From Ministeria vibrans ATCC 50519 (Eukaryota; Opisthokonta; Filasterea): a stretch of 39,483 nucleotides of DNA. Below are positions 1 to 13,595 of the stretch, one piece after another (the first letter of the stretch is position 1; every line of letters starts with the position of its first letter). Both the position numbers and the translations under genes were made by a program. Location of the stretch: assembly GCA_943704425.1 (NCBI GenBank), contig CALSCP010001920.1:1-39483 (forward strand), written 5' to 3'. The notes under the pieces were generated by a model. That model was not told where the DNA came from, did not search any database, and saw only the letters and a list, made by a program, of their open reading frames with translations.

Positions 1-18
1 AAATTATTACTATTATAC

Positions 19-19
<1 letters not shown>

Positions 20-102
<83 letters not shown>

Positions 103-109
103 GTTGTTG

Positions 110-159
<50 letters not shown>
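20..159. repeat. (ATT)n microsatellite in IDO intron 6
   Basis: About 45 ATT units, interrupted by a short GTT run near 102-113. It lies inside the last visible intron of the IDO-like gene. The poly-asparagine open frame it makes on the minus strand is not a protein. Confidence 0.95.
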
Positions 160-175
160 GTGTGCTGTTTTGTAC

Positions 176-1913
176 CTTCGTAGATTACTCCGTTTGGGAA
201 CATTGGTTGATTCTTTGTGCCAAAAATGAAGGTTCGGTACTAAGATTGACAAGGTAAGCAAATGTGAAAAGCTGCAACAGCGTATGCGAGAAGATGGTAC
301 CTCCATGTAGTCCTTTGGGGCGGAGTGGGCCCACATGGTCTCCATGGCGGCATTGATGTCGCACATGACACTGCGGTGCTGCAGCATGGCCGCGTCAAAC
401 GCACTGCGGTCCCGTCTCTCGCAGCCTACACGACCAATGTCAATCACAACAATATTATATGGATTGTAGCGCCTACTGGTCAGGACTTGCTCAATGGCCT
501 GCACCAGACGGCCCGTGTGCGCCACCATGGACACATGCACCAGAATGAACCCGTGTTCGCTGGGTCCCCCCTGAAACTTGCGGATCAGCTCCAGATTCTC
601 GTATGATATTCCCGCCTGGCTTGCGTCCTTTTTCTTCCAGTTGTACAGTGCGTAAGACCTGAAACAGAACGGAAAAGGTTCAAAACAAACTGATTCCTTC
701 TTTGACCAACTTACATTGCGTATTCCATAAACGGGTAAATCTTAAGGCGATCCGAGATTTCCACCAATGGCTTTGCAATTGACGCAGGAAGCACATCACG
801 CCCAATACCGTACCGACCAATACTACATCATAAGAAAATATAAATATAAATCAAAAGGTCATAATAATAATAACAACAATAACAAAAATAATAATAAAAT
901 GAGGCGCAAATAAGATATAAAAAGATAATAGAAGAAATGAAATAATAATAATAATAATAATTATTATTATTATAATTATGAATGAAACAATATTAAAATA
1001 TTGATCATTTTTAATTTTTTCACCTTCCAGATTTGCGGTTCACCAGATCGCACGGCTCCAGAAGATATGCGCTGGCAAGAAACGTGTAGTCGCGCCACAG
1101 CGCCGCCATAAGCTTCGGATCGGTCACTTTTGACCTGCATGCACATAAGAAGATCCAATACAGAGTTAATAAGTTTCTTCTCCTTGTGTGTTTTATTTTG
1201 GTTCTTACGTATCAAGTAAGGGAAAATCGTCGCGAACTCGCGCCCCCAAGCTGCCATCGGCAAGAAGGCCAGGAGTTCCATCATCTCGGGTGATTGGCAT
1301 GTCGTTGAGAATATCCTATGTCGATATGACGTGACATGAGGGAAATATTCCATATTTTTCTTTTCTTTCGATCGGGAGTTGGGATGGGATTGCAAATCAT
1401 CCACAGCGCAGAAACGACAAAACACGACGCGCGAAAAACACAGACCCGACTGGCACATGAAGTCTGATGAATGAAGAAGAGAATGAAAGGCGGCCAGAGC
1501 ATGAGGGAGCCACGAGAGAAGACAAAAAAAGAAGTAGAAGCAGTCGACTCATGCGTCACAAAACACGAACGCGGCTTAAAAAAACTGCGCAGATAGACGA
1601 TTCGGAGTGGCCCCATGGTGTTGACGGTGCTTGGCCAGGGGCGAGGCGAAGGGGAGTCGAGCGCGAGAATAGAAGAGACGTTTGAAAAATGTACCTCGAG
1701 TGGCTGAAACGCCTCAGGCAACGACGCCAACGGCTCTGAGGTAGGCAAAAAGCCGTTGGAGCGCCCTACGGTGAAAACAGGAGCAGCTGCTTGCGCTGCT
1801 GGCGTCATGTCGTCGAAGAACTCGAATCGTGTCGCAAACGTTGACGAAAACGGACGGGTCGCAATGGCCGCCATTTGCTGCACCGCTCCGGCGGTAGCTC
1901 TGGCAAGAAACAT
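176..1913 (-). CDS. Indoleamine 2,3-dioxygenase-like protein, 3'-truncated by window edge
   Basis: Heme dioxygenase of the IDO family, which opens the indole ring of tryptophan to N-formylkynurenine, first step of the kynurenine pathway. Hand-built exons: 1695-1913, 1209-1315, 1024-1134, 715-822, 301-658, 176-239; all introns GT-AG and phases agree (322 codons visible). IDO landmarks in order: NGFLPTSEPLASLPEAF (exon 1), LWRDYTFLASAYLLEP (exon 3), LPASIAKPLVEISDRL (exon 4), NWKKKD followed by SYENLEL and GFILVHVSMVA (exon 5), and PNGVIYEG (exon 6). Arg303 aligns by eye with human IDO1 Arg231. His223 stands where human IDO1 has distal Ser167. The proximal heme histidine would be in the missing C-terminal part. 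The first 30 residues (MFLARATAGAV..., with RPFSS) are basic and lack acidic residues, as in a mitochondrial presequence. Intron 6 begins at 175 and runs into an ATT microsatellite. It could be a distant IDO-superfamily member rather than a true tryptophan enzyme. Confidence 0.87.
940..978. repeat. (AAT)n-(ATT)n inverted junction in IDO intron 3
   Basis: Seven or so AAT units switch directly to ATT units at about 960, giving a self-complementary tract. It lies in the 201-nt intron 823-1023 of the IDO-like gene, next to a looser AAT/AAC-rich stretch at 868-900. Confidence 0.85.
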
Positions 1914-2139
1914 TGAGAAGGGGTTCTATCTTCCGCGGTCGAAAACAAACGAGAACAAACGAAGAAAAAAAATGAATAAACGGGCTTTTCGCTTAGATCA
2001 CAGATGACTCCAGACTCGTCAGTTCACTCGACACTCAGACCTCAGTCGTCACTAATCACTAATTTCTGAGGTATTGATCTTCCTCTTGGGCGTTGCATTG
2101 ATCGTCTCTCGTGTCCCTTGTCACCTCTAATTTGCGAGA
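1914..2139. promoter_or_regulatory. Divergent promoter region IDO-like / ZFPL1
   Basis: The 226 bases between two outward-facing start codons must hold both 5' leaders and promoters. I see no TATA box or other clear motif, only an A-rich stretch at about 1945-1980 and a TCACT/GTCACTAATCACTA-rich segment at about 2020-2060. Confidence 0.4.
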
Positions 2140-3793
2140 ATGGGGTTGTGTCGGTGCCGAAAAGTGACCAACATGTTTTGCTTCAGTCACAGAAGAAACG
2201 TGTGCGAATCATGCATGGTGTCTGATCATCCAAAGGTGCCTGACAACAAGATCCCACTCGTTGTGTCCGCGTCGTCATCATAAGATTATGTTATAGCATT
2301 GTGTCGTGGAAGTCCTTTCACACACATACACACACACACTCTCTCTCTCTCTGTCCCTACCGCCTACATCTTCCATCCCGCCCTTCTACACGCTCAACCT
2401 TGCATGCATGTGCCCTGCAAAAGCATGCCGATGGTGCGGCATGCGCTCTCTCTGTGTTAAATTTCAAAGCTGTGCGAAACGACGTGACTTTTTTTGAAAC
2501 TGGTTTCATTGTCTCTCCTCTCAGTGCATCGTGCGGTCCTACCTACAGTGGCTCCAAGACGGAGACTTTGACGCTGACTGTGGCCTGTGCCACACCTCGC
2601 TGGAGAAGGGCCAAGTGGTCCGGCTCGTCTGCTATGGTTCGCGCAAGTGTGTCGTTCGCCACACAAACCTTCTCATTCCCCTTTGCATCGCTCTCCCTCT
2701 TCAGATCTGTTCCATTGGGAGTGTCTCGACAAGTACTGTGCTTCCATGCCGTCGAGGACAGCCGCAGCGGGCTACACCTGTCCAACGTGCAACGTAACCA
2801 AAGTTCAAACCTGAGACCCAAAACATTCTTGAGACGGTTCTCTTTCTTTTCTTATAGAGTGGTATTATTCCGCCAGCCAACATGCACTCACCGGTTGCCG
2901 AAGAATTGAGGCAATCTCTTGAAAAGGCTGCCTGGGTACCGACAGCAATGTCCTCGGACGCAGTACGCCAAAAAAAAACAAAAAACGAGAGAAGAACAAT
3001 CGCCATGCATCGTGTGTTCTCACTTCCTCCACTTTTGTTTCTTGCCCCCTCCTCTCTCTATCTCTCCATCATGTTGTTTCTTTCTATCTCCTCTCTCTCT
3101 ATCTTTCCATCACGTTGTTTCTGTTCTCCTCCTCTCTCTCCATCACGTTGTTTCTTTCCTCCTCCTCTCTCTCCATCACGTTGTTTCTTTTCCCCTCCTC
3201 TCTCTCCATCACGTTGTTTCTTTTCTCCTCCTCTCTCTCCATCACGTTGTTTCTTTTCCCCTCCTCTCTCTCCACCACGTTGTTTCTTTTCTCCTCCTCT
3301 CTCTCTCCATCACGTTGTTTCTTTCCCCCTCCTCTCCCTCCATCACTTTGTTTCTTTCCCCTTCCTCTCTCTCGACGTCTCTCTGTGACTGCAGGCCACT
3401 GATGCGATTCTGGGTCTCACATCAAGCTCGTTTGAGAGCGCAAGCACGTCTGCGTCCATCGGCTCGCCCCGCAAGACCGCCTCGGGTGCACATGCGGCCG
3501 CTCAGTCGGGCGCACTTACGTCACTGGCCTTTGGCTCGGCCACCGCACCCGCCATCAACCCGCACACCGACCCCGATGAGAACAAATATCGCCCGAGACG
3601 CGATGCAATGCGCTTTTGTCGTACCATTATGGGGTAAGATCAACACGCAAAGAGAAGGAACAGACATATTCATTCGTTTCCTTTCTGTCTTAGCATCAAA
3701 ACATGGAAATTCTTTGTCTTACTAGCGATTGTGTGCTTTTGCGTCTACCTTGGACTCTCCATCATGGGCCGTGCGGCACAGGCTGAAGATTAG
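2140..3793 (+). CDS. ZFPL1: Zinc finger protein-like 1 (ZFPL1), Golgi RING-like membrane protein
   Basis: ZFPL1 is an integral cis-Golgi protein that in animals binds GM130 and supports cis-Golgi assembly. Exons: 2140-2235, 2525-2636, 2705-2793, 2858-2935, 3395-3633, 3694-3793; total 237 aa (human about 310). Residues 1-32 hold the N-terminal zinc-binding box ([20 protein letters not shown]). Next come [16 protein letters not shown] and the RING-like finger: CGLCH, then [12 protein letters not shown] split by intron 2, then AGYTCPTCN. The order and spacing match human ZFPL1 closely. A Ser/Ala-rich linker follows, then [11 protein letters not shown], then one transmembrane helix (about residues 210-229, [20 protein letters not shown]) and a short tail ending AED. 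Intron 4 (2936-3394) contains the 33-nt minisatellite. The start is the first ATG of the conserved N-terminus. The gene is divergent from the IDO-like gene; UTP6 follows 127 bases downstream on the same strand. Confidence 0.93.
2318..2352. repeat. (CA)n/(CT)n microsatellite in ZFPL1 intron 1
   Basis: A CACACATACACACAC tract runs directly into CTCTCTCTCTCTCT inside the 289-nt first intron (2236-2524) of ZFPL1. The rest of the intron shows nothing recognisable. Confidence 0.8.
3066..3375. repeat. 33-nt pyrimidine-rich minisatellite, nine copies, in ZFPL1 intron 4
   Basis: Units start CCATCACGTTGTTTCTTT and end in CTCCTCTCTCT. Copies begin at 3066, 3107, 3140, 3173, 3206, 3239, 3272, 3307 and 3340; the first is 41 nt, the seventh 35 nt and the others 33 nt. 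Because 33 is a multiple of three, it makes long open frames with an 11-residue repeat. These are artefacts: the array sits between a GT donor and the AG acceptor at 3393-3394. Confidence 0.93.
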
Positions 3794-3920
3794 GAATGAG
3801 CTTGCTTGCTTCTCATTTGTATCATAAAAACAAACTCAAAACTGAAACACAAATCACTAAAATCTAAATACTAATCACACAGCACACTTTTCTCTCTCTC
3901 TTTGGTTTTCCCTTGACATC

Positions 3921-6104
3921 ATGGCAGAGGTCGTCCAGCAAGCGCTGGAGTCGATGGTCGACGAGCTCGAAGACTACCGTCGACGCGGACTCTTCACCGA
4001 AGACGAAATCAAAAGCATCGTCAAGCGCCGCACCGCCTTTGAATACTCTCTCAAACGCCGCCAACCCGAAAAGTCAGACTACCTACAGTACATTGAGGTA
4101 CGCTACGCATGGAAATTCCCCTTGAAACTCTTTTCGGGCGTGCGCCATTTTCACCACGAGATTCGTGCCCCTTGCCCTCGTCGCCCCCCTCCCGCGCCCC
4201 CTCCTGCCTGCGACCTCTCACCTTGGCTATTCTCTACCACCCCCTCCCCCCTTCAGTTTGAACTCAACCTGGACGCGCTTCGGAGACAGCGTTGCGAACG
4301 TCTTCACATCAAGCCTCAGGGCTGTGCCAGCGCTCACTCCATCATCAGACGCGTCCACTTCATCTTCCAGCGCGCCGTCCGCAAGCACACGGGCGACGTC
4401 AAACTCTGGCTGGAGTACGTGTCGTTCTGTCGCCGCTCCGGCTCGGTGCGACAGCTCAGTCGTACGTTTGGTCGTGTCCTCCAACTCCACCCACGCAGTG
4501 TGACCCTGTGGATCTCGGCCGCCGACTGGGAGATGCGCGACAACCTCAACATGACGGCCGCGCGCCTGCTTCTCCAACGCGCCCTGCGCTTCCTTTCCGA
4601 ATCCACCCAGCTCTGGATCGCCTATCTCCGTTTCGAACTCATTTTCCTCCACAAGTATCGCGTTCGCCAACGCGCCATGGGCGTCAACCTCACCCAGACC
4701 CCACAGCAACAACAGAAAAAGACCGACACGGACCTCACAGTCTACGACGATGACGAAGACAACGACAATAATAACACCGGCGCCAGTGTGGTGCAGCCAC
4801 CGCGACTTGAGGGTGAACCCGAGGAGAAACTAACCACGTTTGCCGCCGAGTCAGGCCTTGACGGCATCACGGATGGCGAGACACCGCCGAACGAAGGCGA
4901 GTGGCGCAAACGTGCGGTGCAGCGATTCCTCGCCGGTGAACTGCCGCGCACTGTCATGTTGGCTGCGCTCGACGAGCACGGCGACAATGTCGCGCTGATG
5001 CAGGAGATGCTCAACGCTCTCCGCGAGTTTCCCGACAACGAGACGCTCGCACAAGAGCTGCTCGAGCGTATTGCACAGCTACCAGTGGCAGCCGCTGCCA
5101 ACCCCCGCGTTCTTCTCATGCTTGCCACGCAGGGACGCAGTGAGCGCTGTCCCACCAACAGCGTCGACGCAGCCCGCGTGCTTGTGAATCAGATGGTCGA
5201 GACGGCTCTCACCTCGTCTGCGCCCGAGCAACAGCTGGACGAGGAGGTATTTGCGACACTCGCGCGCTTTGTTCAGCAACCCGATCAGACAGAGGCAGTG
5301 CGAAGAGTGTGTGTGGAGGCTCTGGAGCGACTGTGGCGAGGGGTACGCGAGGCTGAGCGTGAGAGCACAAGCGCCTGTCGACTGGTCGTTGACACAATGG
5401 CGAGTGTGGGAGACGCCAAAAGCAGCAAGGCTTTGTTGGCGATTACACAGGCTCACGTGAAGCGACACGCTCGCGACGAAGACGCCTGGTTGCTGCACCT
5501 GCAGTGTCTTGTGCAGCAGCAGCAGCAGCAGTCGGGTGGCCCCAAGGTGGGACGGGCGTTTGAAGACGCACTGGTTGCGTTAGGGAACACCCATGCGGGA
5601 GTGTGGCGACTGCGACTGCGTCACATTCTGCGCCAAGAGACGCTCAGTGTGACGGAAGTACTGGCGCTGTGCGATGCGCAGCGCATTGCATCACTTCCTT
5701 CCGATGCACAGGTGCTTTTTATCGACTGGTGTCACAAGCAGTTGGGACAACACGACGACGGAAATGATGAGGATGTGCAGGCCCTGGTGGAGACAGTGCT
5801 ACGTGTGTGTCGCCAGCGACCAGTGGCCCTGGAGGTGTACGTGCGAGCAACCAGACTGGTGGGGCGTGCGCTGCATTGCGCAAGAGCCACCGCAACGCAG
5901 CGCACCACAGACGCACTTCGCCGTCTCTTCGAGCAGTCCGTCACCGACTACGGGCGCGACTCACCCTCCCTCTGGTTCAGCTTCTTCCAGTGGGAGCAGT
6001 CCCAGACCGATCGCGACGCACAACGCAGAGCCGCTCGTGTCCACTGGCGCGCCCTCAAGTCCCTCGCTCACCCCGACGCCTTTGCCGAGCTTGTTGCGCA
6101 GTAG
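3921..6104 (+). CDS. UTP6: U3 small nucleolar RNA-associated protein 6 (UTP6)
   Basis: UTP6 is a subunit of the SSU processome (UTP-B complex), needed in the nucleolus for 18S rRNA maturation. Two exons: 3921-4097 and 4257-6104, giving 674 aa (human 597). The start MAEVVQQALESMVDELEDYR matches the family N-terminus (human begins MAEIIQERIED). GLFTEDEIKSIVKRR and YIE|FELNLDALRRQRCERL follow; the bar marks the intron. HAT (half-a-TPR) repeats then show as VKLWLEYVSFCRR, VTLWISAADWEMRDN, STQLWIAYLRFELIF and, near the C-terminus, SPSLWFSFFQWEQSQTD, ending HWRALKSLAHPDAFAELVAQ like the human tail. An acidic insert (YDDDEDNDNNN) at about residue 220 and a CAG-type Gln run at about 5512-5530 are local additions. 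The 159-nt intron is a multiple of three with no in-frame stop; splicing restores the family alignment. The 3' end faces AnmK across 175 bases of repeat-rich DNA. Confidence 0.91.
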   Translation: MAEVVQQALESMVDELEDYRRRGLFTEDEIKSIVKRRTAFEYSLKRRQPEKSDYLQYIEVRYAWKFPLKLFSGVRHFHHEIRAPCPRRPPPAPPPACDLSPWLFSTTPSPLQFELNLDALRRQRCERLHIKPQGCASAHSIIRRVHFIFQRAVRKHTGDVKLWLEYVSFCRRSGSVRQLSRTFGRVLQLHPRSVTLWISAADWEMRDNLNMTAARLLLQRALRFLSESTQLWIAYLRFELIFLHKYRVRQRAMGVNLTQTPQQQQKKTDTDLTVYDDDEDNDNNNTGASVVQPPRLEGEPEEKLTTFAAESGLDGITDGETPPNEGEWRKRAVQRFLAGELPRTVMLAALDEHGDNVALMQEMLNALREFPDNETLAQELLERIAQLPVAAAANPRVLLMLATQGRSERCPTNSVDAARVLVNQMVETALTSSAPEQQLDEEVFATLARFVQQPDQTEAVRRVCVEALERLWRGVREAERESTSACRLVVDTMASVGDAKSSKALLAITQAHVKRHARDEDAWLLHLQCLVQQQQQQSGGPKVGRAFEDALVALGNTHAGVWRLRLRHILRQETLSVTEVLALCDAQRIASLPSDAQVLFIDWCHKQLGQHDDGNDEDVQALVETVLRVCRQRPVALEVYVRATRLVGRALHCARATATQRTTDALRRLFEQSVTDYGRDSPSLWFSFFQWEQSQTDRDAQRRAARVHWRALKSLAHPDAFAELVAQ

Positions 6105-6169
6105 CTTAACAATACACATACTTTTTCTACGTCTACACCCCTATCCAAGTAATAATAAGTATTATCTAC

Positions 6170-6218
6170 AATAATAATAATAATAATAATCTACAATAGT
6201 AATAATAATAATAATAAG

Positions 6219-6255
<37 letters not shown>
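6170..6255. repeat. (AAT)n-(ATT)n inverted repeat between convergent UTP6 and AnmK
   Basis: Two AAT tracts (6170-6190 and 6200-6217) are followed by a GTTT spacer and a long ATT tract (6220-6255). In either transcript this can fold into an A-U hairpin. It fills most of the 175-base space between the facing stop codons of UTP6 and AnmK, so it may lie in both 3' ends. I see no exact AATAAA here for either gene. Confidence 0.85.
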
Positions 6256-6256
<1 letters not shown>

Positions 6257-6279
6257 ATTAATATACAATGTTGAATCGC

Positions 6280-7569
6280 TCACAAAGGAGTCTTGGTCGC
6301 CACATAAAGACCGCCAAGCACGGCGGAAGCCCGTGCACCCGTGACAGTTCTACCCGCAAGCGTATTTCCCGCCCGCCCATGCACGCGACAGTGTGCCAAC
6401 CAGGCAAAGGCCATTGCCTCCATCCAGTCCGGATCCACTTCGGGCCCAGTCGAGCGCACTATGCACTCTGACAGGAGCGCCTAATATGCACAACAGTACA
6501 ATTTCAGTCGTTCTTCTTCACAAAGAGCATCATTACCTTGAGACGATCCATAATGTGACTATTATGAACACCTCCACCGCACACGAGCACTTGCGTGTGC
6601 GCGGCTGTGCTCGCAGTGTGATGGCGAACGGCATCGGCCGTTGCACGCACTGTCAGCTCCGCAAGTGTCGCCTGTACGTCACACGGCGCAATGTCACTAA
6701 AATCATTCAGGCGCTCGTCAAGCCAGGTACCGTTGAAACGTTCGCGGCCAGTCGATTTGGGAGGCTCTTGCGCAAAGAAGGGATCAGAGAGAAAGCGTGC
6801 TAGCAGTGGCGTGTTCACGGTACCCGTGCGTGCGAATGCGCCGTCTGCATCATAGCGACATTCGCCAACGTGTCGCTGAACATGCAAGTCCAAAAGAACA
6901 TTACCGGGACCCACATCGTAGCCCCAGTAGCGGTCGTGGTGCAGCACAGTGATGTTGGCCATCCCTCCAATGTTGAGGACAACCAGTGACTGATCGGGTG
7001 TGACAGCGCTGCCATACAGCGCATGATGAAAGGCCGGCACCAACGGTGCTCCTTGGCCACCAAGTGCCACGTCCATGCGTCGAAGATCGCCCACGACGCT
7101 TATGCCGGTGCGAGCAGTGACCACATTGGGATCGCCGAGTTGAAGCGAAATCGCCTCGTCCGGATGATGAGCCACAGTCTGTCCATGCGACCCAATCGCT
7201 ACAATATCGCCCCGCCTCACGCCGTCACACGCGTCCAGCAGGGCCAGCACTGCGTCTGCGAAGAGCACTCCCAGATCGCGATCCAGTTGAGCGACAGAGA
7301 GGAGAGTGCCGCGCCACTCAACACAAACCATTTCGGCCAGTCGTTCTCTCAACTCAGTAGGAATCTCATGCGAAAGACTCTTCACCAGCCGACAAGAGAG
7401 CAAGCTGCAGCTCGACGAAGCCTCATCTGCTGTCGTCCGCGCTCTCTCCTGTCTGAGTGTGTGAGCTGTGATGGATTGCCCTGACAACCCAACGATGTAC
7501 CGCAATCTCAACAAGGACCACATCCACAGCATCAAAGCTTGTGCCCGACATGATACCTATGTACAACAT
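6280..7569 (-). CDS. anmK: Anhydro-N-acetylmuramic acid kinase (AnmK)
   Basis: AnmK hydrolyses the 1,6-anhydro bond and phosphorylates anhydro-MurNAc to MurNAc-6-phosphate; in bacteria it recycles peptidoglycan. Exons: 7501-7569, 6537-7448, 6280-6480; introns of 52 and 56 nt, all junctions phase 0; 393 aa (E. coli 369). Motifs in order: [12 protein letters not shown] (ATP-binding Gly/Ser loop, residues 7-18), [71 protein letters not shown] (Asp201 aligns with catalytic Asp182 of E. coli), [30 protein letters not shown] and, in exon 3, [11 protein letters not shown]. The exon 1/2 junction lies in a variable region and is the least certain. An upstream in-frame ATG at 7650 would add 27 residues with no AnmK counterpart; I prefer 7569. 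The family is essentially bacterial, so acquisition by transfer followed by intron gain is inferred. It shares a 281-base divergent upstream region with the TIR receptor gene. Confidence 0.92.
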
Positions 7570-7850
7570 GACACACAAACTCGAATTCAAATAAAATTGG
7601 GTGTTGTGTGTCAAGAGAGCAAAGCTTTTAAAAATACATAAAATAATCATTGTATTCCATTTAGCAATTAGGGCATCTTTTTTTAATTTATAAACCTTAC
7701 TTCACAAGTGAAATCACAACTTTTTTTCTTTTCTCTTCGCCCACCGGACAGGCGGACACCGATACATTCATTAATCATTTATATTTATATCTTTACCCCC
7801 TTCCGTCTGTGCGAGTTGTCCCCTGGTTGTCCCGCCCCAGTCGATAGACA
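7570..7850. promoter_or_regulatory. Divergent promoter region AnmK / beta-helix-7TM-TIR receptor
   Basis: These 281 bases separate two outward-facing start codons. The middle (about 7620-7790) is AT-rich. ATATTTATAT at 7781-7790 is a TATA-like element about 60 bases before the receptor ATG, and TTTTAAAAATAC near 7625 is a weaker candidate on the AnmK side. No operator-like repeats are evident. Confidence 0.4.
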
Positions 7851-13432
<5,582 letters not shown>

Positions 13433-13449
13433 CATGATTATATTTTTCT

Positions 13450-13455
13450 AATAAA
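13450..13455 (+). terminator. Candidate polyadenylation signal AATAAA
   Basis: An exact AATAAA lies 18 bases after the receptor stop codon (TAA at 13430-13432). The surroundings are AT-rich, so chance occurrence is quite possible. Confidence 0.35.
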
Positions 13456-13482
13456 TTTTGTACCCTAGGTTCTTTTCACGTC

Positions 13483-13561
13483 TTATTATTATAATAATAA
13501 AACTATTAAAATCAATTATTATTAGTTTAATACTATCAGTTCGATAATAATAATAATAAGC
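13483..13561. repeat. AAT/ATT-rich spacer between convergent receptor and Hsp110 genes
   Basis: Short ATT and AAT blocks (for example TTATTATTATAATAATAA near 13483) fill the 163-base space between the facing stop codons at 13432 and 13596. They could pair in either transcript. Confidence 0.6.
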
Positions 13562-13595
13562 AGCTTTACTACTATCATTACTATTATGCTATGCT

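Noticed and set aside
3066-3375. CRISPR-like array of regular repeats
   Set aside because: The 33-nt units are contiguous with no unique spacers, pyrimidine-rich, and lie in a eukaryotic intron.
2919-3725. Open frame with an 11-residue [11 protein letters not shown]-like repeat
   Set aside because: It translates the 33-nt minisatellite inside ZFPL1 intron 4. All three frames stay open because the period is a multiple of three, and the flanking exons splice cleanly around it.
7501-7650. N-terminal extension of AnmK from an upstream in-frame ATG at 7650
   Set aside because: The extra 27 residues have no AnmK counterpart and lie in AT-rich leader-like sequence; the family N-terminus fits the ATG at 7569.
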